From Microvirga vignae (lineage in GTDB: Bacteria > Pseudomonadota > Alphaproteobacteria > Rhizobiales > Beijerinckiaceae): 64,000 bases of DNA. Within the stretch, counting starts at the first letter, position 1. Every line of letters begins with the position of its first letter. Positions 55,939-64,000 of this stretch are shown here, one piece after another. The position numbers and the translations under genes are program-made. Under the pieces are notes generated by a model. That model had not been told where the DNA came from. It saw only the letters and a program-made list of their open reading frames with translations, and did no database searches. The DNA lies in the NCBI RefSeq assembly GCF_001017175.1, contig NZ_LCYG01000003.1, positions 1-64,000 of the forward strand. The letters run 5' to 3'.

Positions 55939-57078
55939 ATGACCATGAAATCCATTCTCGTCATCGGCGCCGGCAAGATCGGTTCCACCATCGTCGACAT
56001 GCTCAACGAGACCGGCGACTACGACGTCACGGTGGCCGACGCCTCTGAAGCTGCCCTTGCGGCTGTGGCCAAGAACGGCATCAGGACGATCCAGCTCGAC
56101 TTCAATGACGCGGTGGCCCTGCAGAACGCCCTGAAAGGCCATTACGCCGTGCTGAGCGCCGCGCCCTATCACCTGACCGGCCATGTGGCCCAGGCTGCGC
56201 GCCTTGCCGACGTGAACTATTTCGACCTCACCGAGGACGTCGCCACCACCCGCATGGTGAAAGAGCTGTCGGAAGGCGCCGCCACGGCCTTCATTCCGCA
56301 ATGCGGCCTTGCCCCGGGCTTCATCTCCATCGTGGCGCACGACATCGCAAGCCGCTTCGACAAGCTCGACACGGTGCGCCTGCGCGTCGGCGCGCTGCCC
56401 CAATATCCGTCGAACGCCCTGTCCTACAACCTCACCTGGAGCACGGACGGCGTCATCAACGAGTATATCGAGCGCTGCGAAGCGGTGGTCGACGGCCGCT
56501 TACGCGAAGTGCCCGCCATGGAAGAGCTGGAAGAGTTCTCCCTCGACGGCACCCGCTATGAGGCCTTCAACACCTCGGGCGGTCTCGGCACCCTGTGCGA
56601 AACCCTCGAAGGCAAGGTGCGCAACCTCAACTACAAGACGATCCGCTATCCGGGCCACTGTGCCCTGATGCGTGTCCTCCTCAACGACCTGCAGCTGCGC
56701 AATCGCCGCGAGGTTCTGAAGGACATCCTGGAGAACGCCGTTCCCGCCACCATGCAGGACATGGTAATCGTGTTCGTGACCGTGACCGGCGAGCGCGGCG
56801 GCCGCTATGTGCAGGAAACCTATGCCCGCAGCATCTACGGCCAGAAGGTCGCGGGCGTGCAGCGCACCGCGATCCAGGTGACCACGGCTGCCGGCATCTG
56901 CGCCATGCTCGACCTGCTGGTCGAAGGCAAGCTGCCGAAACAGGGTTTCGTGCGCCAGGAAGAGATCGACCTCGACACCTTCCTCGCCAACCGCTTCGGC
57001 CGCGTCTATGCGGGCGTGCGTCTGGACGAGGCCGGCGAACCGGCCGTGAAGAACATCCGCCTCGACGCCGTTGCATGA
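55939..57078 (+). CDS. Saccharopine dehydrogenase-like oxidoreductase
   Basis: A 379-residue protein of the saccharopine dehydrogenase (Lys9/SDH, glutamate-forming) family. The NAD(P) Rossmann loop is ILVIGAGKIGSTIVDML (5-21); a catalytic-domain stretch reads PQCGLAPGFISIVAHDIASR, typical of SDH-family members. The C-terminal domain ends in RVYAGVRLDEAGEPAVKNIR. In the saccharopine route it would split saccharopine into glutamate and aminoadipate semialdehyde, the substrate of the dehydrogenase encoded next. The ATG at 55939 follows AGGGAGGT. No lysine-2-oxoglutarate reductase is adjacent, so the true substrate is not certain. Confidence 0.85.
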   Translation: MTMKSILVIGAGKIGSTIVDMLNETGDYDVTVADASEAALAAVAKNGIRTIQLDFNDAVALQNALKGHYAVLSAAPYHLTGHVAQAARLADVNYFDLTEDVATTRMVKELSEGAATAFIPQCGLAPGFISIVAHDIASRFDKLDTVRLRVGALPQYPSNALSYNLTWSTDGVINEYIERCEAVVDGRLREVPAMEELEEFSLDGTRYEAFNTSGGLGTLCETLEGKVRNLNYKTIRYPGHCALMRVLLNDLQLRNRREVLKDILENAVPATMQDMVIVFVTVTGERGGRYVQETYARSIYGQKVAGVQRTAIQVTTAAGICAMLDLLVEGKLPKQGFVRQEEIDLDTFLANRFGRVYAGVRLDEAGEPAVKNIRLDAVA

Positions 57079-57154
57079 CGACTTGGGCATGACGATTTGG
57101 AACAGGCTCTTGAGCTTCCACGGCTGAGAGCCCGTCCGGCTTCTTTCCGAAATC

Positions 57155-57202
57155 GCATGATCCTATTCGGGAAAAGCAGTTCCCACATTTTGCGATCATG
57201 CT
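57155..57202. repeat. Palindromic intergenic element, variant (copy H)
   Basis: GCATGATCCTATTCGGGAAA through CATTTTGCGATCATGC forms a large imperfect dyad with the same architecture (outer palindrome, inner GGGAAAAGCAG/TTCCC core) as a widespread Rhizobiales repeat. It lies between the saccharopine-dehydrogenase-like gene and its terminator. Confidence 0.6.
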
Positions 57203-57206
57203 TTAA

Positions 57207-57240
57207 GACGGTGGCCTGAAGGCCGCCGTCGTTTCTGTTT
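57207..57240 (+). terminator. Terminator after the saccharopine-dehydrogenase-like gene
   Basis: GACGGTGGCC (57207-57216), TGAA, GGCCGCCGTC (57221-57230) with one G-T pair, then GTTTCTGTTT. A strong hairpin and T-rich tail separate this gene from the aldehyde dehydrogenase gene, so the latter may have its own promoter or depend on read-through. Confidence 0.8.
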
Positions 57241-57303
57241 AAAGACAAGCGAAGGTGGTGGGCTTTGAATAAGGCCCGAACCCGTTTCCATGGGAGAATG
57301 ACA

Positions 57304-58851
57304 ATGTCCGCCCTGCAATCCGTTTCGCCCTCGTCCGCCAGCGTGGCGGAAGAAGCCCGCGCCATTCTCGCCCGTCTCGGCGTGCCGGACAGCGCTTTCG
57401 CCCCCACGGGCCGTCCCGCCCTCTCCCCGATCACGGGCGAGGTGATCGCCCATGTCCGCGAGACCACGCCGGAGGAGGCCAAGGCCGCGATCGGGCGCGC
57501 TGACGCCGCCTTCAAGGCCTGGCGCACGATTCCCGCCCCGAAGCGCGGCGAGTTCATCCGCCTGCTCGGCGAGGAGCTGCGCGCCGCCAAGGACGATCTC
57601 GGCCGTCTCGTGACGCTGGAGGCCGGCAAGATCGTCTCCGAGGGCCTCGGCGAGGTTCAGGAGATGATCGACATCTGCGATTTCGCCGTCGGTCTCTCTC
57701 GCCAGCTTTACGGCCTCACCATCGCCACCGAGCGCGCCGACCACCGCATGATGGAAACCTGGCATCCGCTGGGCGTGTGCGGCGTGATCTCCGCCTTCAA
57801 TTTCCCCGTCGCCGTGTGGTCGTGGAATGCCGCGCTTGCCCTCGTGTGCGGTGACAGCGTGGTGTGGAAGCCCTCCGAGAAGACCCTGCTGACGGCGCTC
57901 GCCACGCAGGCCATCGTCGAGCGTGCCGCGAAGCGCTACGGCGGCGTGCCGGAAGGCCTCTGCGAAGTTCTCCTCGGCGGCCGCGAGATCGGCGAGATCC
58001 TCGTCGACGATCACCGCGTGCCGGTCCTCTCGGCCACCGGTTCCACCGCGATGGGTCGCCAGGTCGGTCCGAAGCTCGCTCAGCGCTTTGCTCGTGCGAT
58101 CCTCGAACTCGGCGGCAACAACGCCGCGATCGTCGCTCCTTCGGCTGATCTCGATCTCGCGCTTCGTGGCATCGCTTTCGCCGCCATGGGCACGGCCGGT
58201 CAGCGCTGCACCACGCTGCGTCGCCTCTTCGTGCATGACAGCGTGTACGACCAGCTCGTTCCGCGCCTCGTCAAGGTGTATGGCAGCGTGAAGATCGGCG
58301 ATCCGCGCGAGCAGGGCACGCTCGTCGGCCCGCTGATCGACAAGGCCGCCTTCGAGGGCATGGAGCGCGCGCTCGACGAGGCCCGCACTGCCGGCGGCAA
58401 GGTGCATGGCGGCGGACGCTACACGGATGTGGCGGCTGATGGTCTCTACGTTCGTCCCGCTCTCGTCGAGATGCCGAAGCAGACCGGTCCCGTTCTGCGC
58501 GAGACCTTCGCTCCGATCCTCTACGTGATGCGCTACACGGATTTCGACGAGGTGATCGAGCAGCACAACGCGGTCGGCGCCGGTCTCTCCTCGTCGATCT
58601 TCACGCTCAACATGCGTGAGGCCGAAGCCTTCATCTCGGTGACGGGTTCGGATTGCGGCATCGCCAACGTGAATATCGGCCCCTCGGGTGCCGAGATCGG
58701 CGGCGCGTTCGGCGGCGAGAAGGAAACGGGCGGCGGCCGCGAGTCGGGCTCCGATTCCTGGAAGGCCTATATGCGCCGCGCCACCAACACGATCAATTAC
58801 GGCAACACGCTTCCGCTCGCCCAGGGCGTGAAGTTCGACGTGGGCGCCTGA
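57304..58851 (+). CDS. amaB: Aldehyde dehydrogenase, ALDH7 (aminoadipate-semialdehyde dehydrogenase) type
   Basis: A 515-residue ALDH most like the ALDH7A1/AmaB/Pcd group, which oxidises L-2-aminoadipate-6-semialdehyde to 2-aminoadipate with NAD+ in lysine catabolism. Signatures: FNFPVAVWSWNAALALVCGD, Rossmann SATGSTAMG, Glu base in LELGGNNAAIV, nucleophile Cys in GTAGQRCTTLRRL, and the ALDH7-specific C-terminal segment NVNIGPSGAEIGGAFGGEKE. The ATG at 57304 has GGGAGA eight bases upstream; ATG 57298 is too close. It is followed by a perfect terminator and then the TPP enzyme gene. Confidence 0.9.
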   Translation: MSALQSVSPSSASVAEEARAILARLGVPDSAFAPTGRPALSPITGEVIAHVRETTPEEAKAAIGRADAAFKAWRTIPAPKRGEFIRLLGEELRAAKDDLGRLVTLEAGKIVSEGLGEVQEMIDICDFAVGLSRQLYGLTIATERADHRMMETWHPLGVCGVISAFNFPVAVWSWNAALALVCGDSVVWKPSEKTLLTALATQAIVERAAKRYGGVPEGLCEVLLGGREIGEILVDDHRVPVLSATGSTAMGRQVGPKLAQRFARAILELGGNNAAIVAPSADLDLALRGIAFAAMGTAGQRCTTLRRLFVHDSVYDQLVPRLVKVYGSVKIGDPREQGTLVGPLIDKAAFEGMERALDEARTAGGKVHGGGRYTDVAADGLYVRPALVEMPKQTGPVLRETFAPILYVMRYTDFDEVIEQHNAVGAGLSSSIFTLNMREAEAFISVTGSDCGIANVNIGPSGAEIGGAFGGEKETGGGRESGSDSWKAYMRRATNTINYGNTLPLAQGVKFDVGA

Positions 58852-58869
58852 TCATTCCGAAAATCCCTG

Positions 58870-58896
58870 CGGAGGGCAGCGATGCCCTCCGTTTTT
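58870..58896 (+). terminator. Terminator after the aldehyde dehydrogenase gene
   Basis: CGGAGGGC (58870-58877), AGCGAT, GCCCTCCG (58884-58891), TTTTT: a perfect 8-bp intrinsic terminator 18 bp after the stop and 32 bp before the next ATG. Confidence 0.9.
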
Positions 58897-58927
58897 CTGG
58901 TCCCCTCGTTTACACCGTGAGCCTTCC

Positions 58928-60607
58928 ATGACAGCGACTTCCCGCACCGGCGGCCAGATTCTTGTCGATCAGCTTACTCTGCACGGAGTCGATCACATCT
59001 TCTGCGTTCCGGGCGAGAGTTATCTCGCTGCCCTGGACGCGCTGCATGATGCGAACATCAACGTCACCGTCTGCCGCCAGGAAGGTGGTGCTGCGATGAT
59101 GGCCGAGGCCTACGGCAAGCTCACCGGCCGCCCCGGCATCTGCTTCGTCACCCGTGGCCCCGGCGCGACGAACGCCTCGCCCGGCATTCATATCGCCAAG
59201 CAGGATTCGACGCCGATGATCCTCTTCGTCGGCCAGATCGAGCGCGGCATGCGCGAGCGTGAAGCCTTCCAGGAACTCGACTACCGCGCCGCCTTCGGCC
59301 CGCTCGCCAAGTGGGCGACGGAGGTGGACGATCCGGCTCGCTTCCCCGAGATCATCTCGCGCGCCTTCCATGTCGCGACATCGGGCCGTCCCGGTCCTGT
59401 CGTGATCGCGCTGCCGGAAGACGTGCTCACCGAGATGGCGGACGTTGCCGATGCGCCGCGTTACCAGGTCGTCGAGACGCATCCATCGCTTGCGCAGATG
59501 GCCGATCTGCAGAAGCTGCTTCACGGCGCGAGGAAGCCGGTGGCGCTCATCGGCGGCAGCCGCTGGTCCGAAGTCGCGGTGCAGCGCTTCGTGCGCTTTG
59601 CCGAGCGCTTCGAGCTGCCGGTCGCCTGCACCTTCCGCCGCCAGATGCTCTTTCCGGCCGACCATGCCTCCTATATCGGCGATCTCGGCCTCGGCGTGAA
59701 TCCGAAGCTCTTGGCGCGCATCAAGGAAGCCGATCTCGTCCTGCTCGTGGGCGGCCGTCTCTCCGAGATCCCGAGCCAAGCCTATACGCTCCTCGACATT
59801 CCGGCACCGCAGCAGAAGCTCGTTCACATCCATCCGGATCCGAGCGAGCTGGGCCGCGTCTATTCTCCGCATCTTGCCATCAACGCCTCGCCCATCGCCT
59901 TCACGGCGGCGCTGGAAGGCGTGCATCCGCCGGCGTCGCTCCCCTGGAGCGAGAGCACCAGGACGGCGCATGCGGATTATCTCAACTGGAGCAACCCGGC
60001 TTCGGTCCGCGTGCCGGGCGCGCTGCAGATGGGCGAGGTGATGGCGCACCTGCGCGAGGTGATGCCCTCCGACACGATCTACTGCAACGGCGCGGGCAAC
60101 TTCGCCACCTGGGTGCATCGCTTCTGGCCTTTCCGTCACTATGGCACGCAGCTTGCCCCCACCTCCGGCTCCATGGGCTACGGCGTGCCCGCCGCCGTCG
60201 GCGCCAAGCGCATTCAGCCCGACAGCACGGTCGTGGTGTTTGCCGGCGACGGCGATTTCCTGATGAACGGTCAGGAATTCGCGACCGCCGTGCAATACGA
60301 CCTTCCGATCCTCGTCATCCTGCTCGACAACGGCATGTACGGCACGATCCGCATGCACCAGGAGCGCGAATATCCCGGCCGCGTCTCGGCGACGATGCTG
60401 AAGAACCCGGACTTCGCAGCCTATGCGAAAGCCTTCGGCGGCTATGGCGAGCGGGTGGAAACCACGGAAGATTTCCCTGCCGCACTCCAGCGCGCCCTGA
60501 CCTCCAGCAGGCCTGCGATCCTGCACTGCATGCTCGACCCTGAGGCGATCACGCCCACCCTGTCGCTCTCCGCGATCCGCGACAAGGCGCTGGAGAGCAA
60601 GAAGTAA
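58928..60607 (+). CDS. Thiamine-pyrophosphate enzyme, acetolactate-synthase-like
   Basis: A 559-residue TPP-dependent enzyme with the three-domain layout of the acetolactate synthase/2-oxoacid decarboxylase/benzaldehyde lyase superfamily. The N-terminal PYR domain carries the TPP-activating Glu (CRQEGGAAMMAEAYGKLTGR), the central domain is Rossmann-like, and the C-terminal PP domain has the Mg/TPP motif GDGDFLMNGQEFATA...LDN. It is not next to an ilvH-type small subunit, and its neighbours are lysine-type catabolic genes. A 2-oxoacid decarboxylase or ligase role (for instance on 2-oxoadipate) is a hypothesis only. Confidence 0.88.
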   Translation: MTATSRTGGQILVDQLTLHGVDHIFCVPGESYLAALDALHDANINVTVCRQEGGAAMMAEAYGKLTGRPGICFVTRGPGATNASPGIHIAKQDSTPMILFVGQIERGMREREAFQELDYRAAFGPLAKWATEVDDPARFPEIISRAFHVATSGRPGPVVIALPEDVLTEMADVADAPRYQVVETHPSLAQMADLQKLLHGARKPVALIGGSRWSEVAVQRFVRFAERFELPVACTFRRQMLFPADHASYIGDLGLGVNPKLLARIKEADLVLLVGGRLSEIPSQAYTLLDIPAPQQKLVHIHPDPSELGRVYSPHLAINASPIAFTAALEGVHPPASLPWSESTRTAHADYLNWSNPASVRVPGALQMGEVMAHLREVMPSDTIYCNGAGNFATWVHRFWPFRHYGTQLAPTSGSMGYGVPAAVGAKRIQPDSTVVVFAGDGDFLMNGQEFATAVQYDLPILVILLDNGMYGTIRMHQEREYPGRVSATMLKNPDFAAYAKAFGGYGERVETTEDFPAALQRALTSSRPAILHCMLDPEAITPTLSLSAIRDKALESKK

Positions 60608-60639
60608 GCTCTGCCGTTTCAGAGCCCGCCAGAAACAAG

Positions 60640-60670
60640 AAAGGCGCTATGATCACCGTAGCGCCTTTTC
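60640..60670. terminator. Bidirectional terminator between convergent genes
   Basis: AAAGGCGCTA (60640-60649) pairs perfectly with TAGCGCCTTT (60659-60668). TTTTC follows on the plus strand, and on the minus strand CTTTCTTG follows. It can end both the TPP enzyme transcript and the opposing isochorismatase-family transcript. Confidence 0.85.
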
Positions 60671-60692
60671 TGCAGGTCCATGCGGGTTCAGA

Positions 60693-61250
60693 TCATGCCG
60701 AAACGAAAGCCTCGCTCGCAGGCTTGACCCTGATCATCGCCGTTCCCGCATCGAAGCCATCGAGCAAAGCATTGTGATGATCCACGATCTGCTCGACATT
60801 GAGCTTCGGCATGTCGGCCGTCGTATGGGCGTCGGCCACGAGCGTCACGTCGTAACCCAGGCTCACGGCGCGGCGGCAGGTGGTGTCGACGCAATATTGC
60901 GTCATGAGCCCGCCAACGACGAGGTGACGGACTCCATGGCTCGCCAGAACATCCTGCAGATCCGTCTCGTAGAACGAGTCGCAGGCCGTCTTGTTGACGA
61001 CGACATCGTCGTTCGTCCGCCCGAGATCTTTGCAGATCTCCCATCCCGGAGTACCAACTTCCAGGCGGTGCCCCGGCTCTCCATTGTGCTGGACGAAGAT
61101 GACGGGGAGGCCCTGGCGTCTGGCCTCGCCCGCCAATCCGAAGATGCGGCCACGCACCTCGTCGAAGCGCTGCCTGACGGCGGGGCGCTCCGATCCTTTT
61201 TCGGGAAGAATGCCTTCCTGCACGTCGATGATGACGAGAGCTTTCGTCAT
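60693..61250 (-). CDS. Isochorismatase-family cysteine hydrolase
   Basis: A 185-residue hydrolase of the isochorismatase/nicotinamidase/ureidoacrylate-hydrolase family. The catalytic triad is visible: Asp in ALVIIDVQEG (about residue 9), Lys in VVNKTACDSFYETDLQ, and Cys in GGLMTQYCVDTTCRRA. The cis-peptide region precedes the Cys as usual. The substrate is unknown; the gene starts 5 bp after the transaldolase stop and is co-transcribed with it. An upstream in-frame extension lies inside the transaldolase gene and is rejected. Confidence 0.9.
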   Translation of the reverse strand: MTKALVIIDVQEGILPEKGSERPAVRQRFDEVRGRIFGLAGEARRQGLPVIFVQHNGEPGHRLEVGTPGWEICKDLGRTNDDVVVNKTACDSFYETDLQDVLASHGVRHLVVGGLMTQYCVDTTCRRAVSLGYDVTLVADAHTTADMPKLNVEQIVDHHNALLDGFDAGTAMIRVKPASEAFVSA

Positions 61251-61255
61251 GACCT

Positions 61256-62227
61256 TCAGGCCGCCTTCGCCTCGTCGAGCCGCTTCGCGACGAGCGTGCG
61301 CAAGCTGCGCAGGTCCTTCACGAAGGAGCGGATGCCCTCGGCGAGCTTTTCGGTCGCCATCGCATCTTCGTTGAGCGCGAAGCGGAAGGTCTTCTCGTCC
61401 ATGCGCGGCAGGGCCGGGATCTTCTCGACATTGTCGGCCGAGAGCTTGCGGGGCAGTTCGCCTTCCGCCTTCGCCAGCTCGTCGAGGAGCGCGGGCGAGA
61501 TGGTGAGGCGGTCGCAACCGGCGAGCGCTTCGATTTCGCCGATGTTACGGAAGGACGCGCCCATCACCACGGTCTTGAAGCCTTGCGCCTTGTACGAAGC
61601 GTAGATGTTGCGCACGGAGAGCACGCCCGGATCGGTCTCGCCGGTATAGGGCCCACCGCCCGCCTTCACGTGCCAGTCGAGGATGCGACCGACGAAGGGC
61701 GAAATGAGGAACACGCCCGCCTCCGCACAGGCCTGCGCCTGGGCCATGGAGAACAGGAGGGTGAGATTGCAGTCGATGCCTTCCTTCTGAAGGACCTCCG
61801 CTGCGCGGATGCCCTCCCAGGTGGAGGCGATCTTGATGAGGACGCGCTCGCGCCCGACGCCGCGCTCCTCGTAAGCCTTGATGATCTCCCGCGCCGTGGC
61901 GATCGTTCCCTGCGTGTCGAAGGAGAGATCCGCATCCACCTCCGTCGAGACGCGGCCCGGAACGATGCCGGCGAGCTCCGCCCCGAAGGCAACGGCGAGG
62001 CGGTCGCAGATCGCAGCCACCACGCTCTCGTGCGTTCCACCCTGCTTGCGGCCCCAGGCCAGGGTCTCCTCAAGGAGGTGCCCGTAGGCAGGGATCTCGA
62101 CCGCTTTGAGCAGCAGGGTCGGATTGGTGGTGCAGTCCTGAGGCTTCAGGCGGCGCACCGCGTCGAGATCGCCGGTATCGGCGACAACCACCGTCATGGC
62201 GCGCAATTGGTCGAGCTTGGAGGGCAT
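61256..62227 (-). CDS. tal: Transaldolase (classical TalB type)
   Basis: Transfers a dihydroxyacetone unit between sedoheptulose-7-phosphate and glyceraldehyde-3-phosphate in the pentose phosphate pathway. The 323-residue protein matches TalB length. Features: N-terminal [29 protein letters not shown], the Schiff-base Lys in [13 protein letters not shown] (about 137), [20 protein letters not shown], and [11 protein letters not shown]. The ATG at 62227 has GGAG upstream and gives the normal N-terminus. Upstream of it lies a long dispersed repeat. Confidence 0.96.
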   Translation of the reverse strand: MPSKLDQLRAMTVVVADTGDLDAVRRLKPQDCTTNPTLLLKAVEIPAYGHLLEETLAWGRKQGGTHESVVAAICDRLAVAFGAELAGIVPGRVSTEVDADLSFDTQGTIATAREIIKAYEERGVGRERVLIKIASTWEGIRAAEVLQKEGIDCNLTLLFSMAQAQACAEAGVFLISPFVGRILDWHVKAGGGPYTGETDPGVLSVRNIYASYKAQGFKTVVMGASFRNIGEIEALAGCDRLTISPALLDELAKAEGELPRKLSADNVEKIPALPRMDEKTFRFALNEDAMATEKLAEGIRSFVKDLRSLRTLVAKRLDEAKAA

Positions 62228-62330
62228 TCCGGTCTCCGTGGGTTTTTCTGGTGTCAGACTTAGTGGCTTAAGGGGCCTGAGTGAAGACATTTCAGTGTCA
62301 TTCCCGGCCTGCGCACCTCCCCTTTCCCGG

Positions 62331-62553
62331 CGGGGAGGGGCAGGGGTGAGGGTGGTGCGACCGGGTGAGTGGTGGAGCCCGATCGCTTCCCGCCATGCCC
62401 GCGCCTGTCGCGGGCATCCACGTCTTTTGACGTGGCGGCTCCTAAGACGCGGATGGCCGGCACGAGGCCGGTCATGACGTGATATCTCCCTCTCCGGCGC
62501 AAATCGGGTGTTCCCGACTTGCGTCCTCAAAGGCGGATCTCGGCGGGGGAGAA
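62331..62553. repeat. Long dispersed intergenic repeat (copy 2)
   Basis: About 220 bp similar to 48331-48610, missing roughly 60 bp in the middle. It shares the opening GGTGCGACCGGGTGAG, GGCATCCACGTCTTTTGACG, GGATGGCCGGCACGAGGCCG (near-perfect dyad at about 62453-62475) and the closing CGGGTGTTCCCGACTTGCGT. It fills the space between the transaldolase start and the 3' end of a LysR gene on the same strand. Confidence 0.75.
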
Positions 62554-62560
62554 ATACAGC

Positions 62561-63451
62561 TCACATGAAGAGACTGCGGTTGGCCTTCACCCGGTCGAGC
62601 ATGAAGGCGTGAACCTCGGCAATGCGGTGGAGGCTGCGCACCTCGGCATGGGTGACGATCCAGTAGGTGCGGGTGAAGGAGATCTCCGGCAGCACCACCT
62701 TCAGCTCCGGATATTGCCGGGCGGCGTAATCGTGAATGATCCCGATGCCGACCCCTGCCCGCACGGCTTCGAGCTGCGCCACCACGCTGGCGCATTCGTA
62801 GCGTCGGGGACCGTATTTCTCGAGACCGGAGAAATATTCCAGCGCCGGGCTGTAGATGAGATCCGCCACATAGGTGACGAGCAACCGGCCAGACAGATCC
62901 TCCGGTATGGCGGGGATCCCGTGCCGCTCGACATAGCCTTTCGAGGCGTACATCCGCAGCCGGTAATCGGTGAGCTTGCGCGAGACGAGGCGGCCCTCGG
63001 TCGGCTGCTCGACGGTGACCGCGATGTCCGCCTCGCGCTTGGAGAGCGAGAAAGTGCGCGGCAAGGCGACGAGCTGGATCGTGAGATCCGGATGCCGCTC
63101 GGCCAGCGCGCCGAGCTCCGCCGCCAGGAAGTAGGTGCCGAGTCCGTCCGGCGCGCCGACGCGCACGGTGCCGGACAGCGCAAGATCGGAGCCGCCCACT
63201 TCGCTCGCGACCGCCAGGGCCTGGCTTTCCATGCTCTCGGCTTTCGCCAGCAGACGCTCGCCCTGCTCGGTGAGGGTGTAGCCTTGCGGCTTTCGCTCGA
63301 AGAGCTTGGCCTTCAGGGCGTTTTCAAGGGACGAGATGCGGCGGGAAACCGTGGTATGATCCGCTTCCAGACGGCGGGCGGCGAGCGTCAGCCGGCCCGC
63401 TCTGGCAACAGCGAGGAAAAAGCGAAGATCGTCCCAATCGAAAGCGCTCAT
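62561..63451 (-). CDS. LysR-family transcriptional regulator
   Basis: A 296-residue LysR-type regulator. The winged helix is DDLRFFLAVARAGRLTLAAR and ADHTTVSRRISSLENAL (7-45), followed by a linker helix and an effector domain (TVRVGAPDGLGTYFLAAELG). It is divergent from mmsA (114-bp gap) and so probably controls valine/inositol-type catabolism starting there. The effector cannot be predicted. The ATG at 63451 gives the normal N-terminus. In related bacteria a LysR gene next to mmsA is a frequent arrangement. Confidence 0.92.
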   Translation of the reverse strand: MSAFDWDDLRFFLAVARAGRLTLAARRLEADHTTVSRRISSLENALKAKLFERKPQGYTLTEQGERLLAKAESMESQALAVASEVGGSDLALSGTVRVGAPDGLGTYFLAAELGALAERHPDLTIQLVALPRTFSLSKREADIAVTVEQPTEGRLVSRKLTDYRLRMYASKGYVERHGIPAIPEDLSGRLLVTYVADLIYSPALEYFSGLEKYGPRRYECASVVAQLEAVRAGVGIGIIHDYAARQYPELKVVLPEISFTRTYWIVTHAEVRSLHRIAEVHAFMLDRVKANRSLFM

Positions 63452-63565
63452 GCCGACGGTTTAGCATATTGGGATTTTTGCACAACGCAGCCTCACCTTC
63501 GCCCATAGTCGTGCAGTTTCGACAATGCTAGAACAGGGCACCTAAAATTTCAGGAGAGAAACGCC

Positions 63566-64000
63566 ATGCGCGAAGTCGGACATTTCATCGGCGGCAAGCA
63601 GGTTCCCGGAAAGTCGGGCCGCACCACGGAATTATTCCAGCCCATGACCGGCGAGGTGATCGGCCGGGTCGCGCTGGCCTCGAAGGACGAGCTGCGCCAG
63701 GCCGTCGAGAACGCCAAGGCCGCCCAGCCCGCCTGGGCCGCCACCAACCCGCAGCGCCGCGCCCGCGTGATGATGAAGTTCCTCGAACTCATCGCCAAGG
63801 AGACGGATTCCCTCGCCGAACTGCTCGCCCGCGAGCACGGCAAGACCATTCCCGACGCGAAGGGCGACATCCAGCGCGGCGTCGAGGTGGTGGAATTCGC
63901 CTGCGGCATCCCGCACCTCATGAAGGGTGAGTTCACGGAAGGCGCCGGCCCCGGCATCGATATTTATTCGATCCGCCAGCCGCTCGGCGTCGTGGCCGGC
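63566..64000 (+). CDS. mmsA: Methylmalonate-semialdehyde dehydrogenase (CoA-acylating), N-terminal part
   Basis: The first 145 codons of an aldehyde dehydrogenase cut off by the window end; the full enzyme is about 500 residues. HFIGGKQVPGKSGRTTELFQ, LLAREHGKTIPDAKGDIQRG and FACGIPHLMKGEFTEGAGPG are typical of MmsA/IolA, which converts methylmalonate or malonate semialdehyde to propionyl-CoA or acetyl-CoA in valine and inositol breakdown. AGGAGAG stands at 63552-63558 before the ATG at 63566. The Rossmann domain, catalytic Cys and Glu lie beyond the window. Confidence 0.92.
   Translation, partial: MREVGHFIGGKQVPGKSGRTTELFQPMTGEVIGRVALASKDELRQAVENAKAAQPAWAATNPQRRARVMMKFLELIAKETDSLAELLAREHGKTIPDAKGDIQRGVEVVEFACGIPHLMKGEFTEGAGPGIDIYSIRQPLGVVAG

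Noticed and set aside
57700-60543. Long frames (410 and 538 codons) overlapping the TPP enzyme gene
   Set aside because: They overlap a gene with all TPP-enzyme motifs; their translations are Arg/Gly-rich without domains.

Overview
The window is chromosomal DNA of a GC-rich alphaproteobacterium. The gene families (GcdR-type LysR, RbsABC-type sugar importers, Ugp and Liv importers, adrenodoxin-like ferredoxin with a TrxR-like reductase), a Rhizobiales-type small RNA and dispersed palindromic intergenic repeats all point to Hyphomicrobiales, most likely the Methylobacteriaceae/Microvirga neighbourhood. That placement is inference from gene content. I see no prophage, plasmid backbone, insertion-sequence transposase, CRISPR array, rRNA or tRNA. 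About 90% of the sequence is coding.

Layout. 1-3 kb: a terminator of an upstream gene, phosphoglucomutase (pgm), a VOC-fold protein, a predicted small regulatory RNA with an exposed anti-Shine-Dalgarno stretch, and a small membrane protein. 3-10.3 kb: a LacI regulator divergent from a sugar operon (ATPase, permease, binding protein, TIM-barrel isomerase/epimerase, Gfo/Idh/MocA dehydrogenase), with promoter and operator between them. 10.4-11.5 kb: a Zur-like Fur protein and a second Fur-fold protein without the metal-binding residues. 11.8-16.7 kb: an RND pump, its adaptor and a divergent TetR regulator. 16.7-21 kb: glutarate module (CoA-transferase, DapB-like reductase, glutaryl-CoA dehydrogenase) opposite a GcdR-like LysR. 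21-22.2 kb: Bcr/CflA-type MFS pump. 22.2-23.1 kb: a gene-poor stretch with a repeat element and a gene remnant. 23.1-28.7 kb: complete dipeptide/oligopeptide importer. 28.8-36.2 kb: AI-2E-family protein with an added cytoplasmic domain, secreted dienelactone-hydrolase-like enzyme, M3 oligopeptidase, a small ORF, aldose 1-epimerase and an SMP-30 lactonase. 36.3-42.2 kb: amidase opposite a branched-chain/amide importer with a fused LivH-LivM permease. 42.3-45.5 kb: ferredoxin, ferredoxin-NADP reductase, M20 amidohydrolase, acetyltransferase. 45.7-48.3 kb: second acetyltransferase, small secreted Arg-rich protein, aromatic/histidine ammonia-lyase. 48.6-53.1 kb: ugpBAEC importer preceded by a three-repeat Pho box. 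53.2-54 kb: stress-type protein with a KAGEE repeat. 54-60.6 kb: Lrp regulator and FAD oxidoreductase opposite a saccharopine-dehydrogenase-like protein, an aminoadipate-semialdehyde-type dehydrogenase and a TPP enzyme. 60.7-64 kb: isochorismatase-fold hydrolase, transaldolase, LysR regulator, and the start of mmsA, which runs off the window.

How the parts fit. The 54-60.6 kb genes look like the upper part of lysine (saccharopine/aminoadipate) catabolism, and the 16.7-21 kb module is the lower part (glutarate to glutaryl-CoA to crotonyl-CoA). The link between them is inferred, and no lysine-2-oxoglutarate reductase is present here. The importers for sugars, peptides, amides/amino acids and glycerol-3-phosphate, together with the peptidase, amidase and lactonase, describe a nutritionally versatile soil or plant-associated heterotroph.

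The most unusual structural feature is a family of two-module palindromic elements (eight loci). Their YTAG ends supply the stop codons of several adjoining genes on both strands; one element borders a truncated gene and another sits in a divergent promoter. A second dispersed repeat of roughly 220-280 bp occurs at 48.3 and 62.3 kb.
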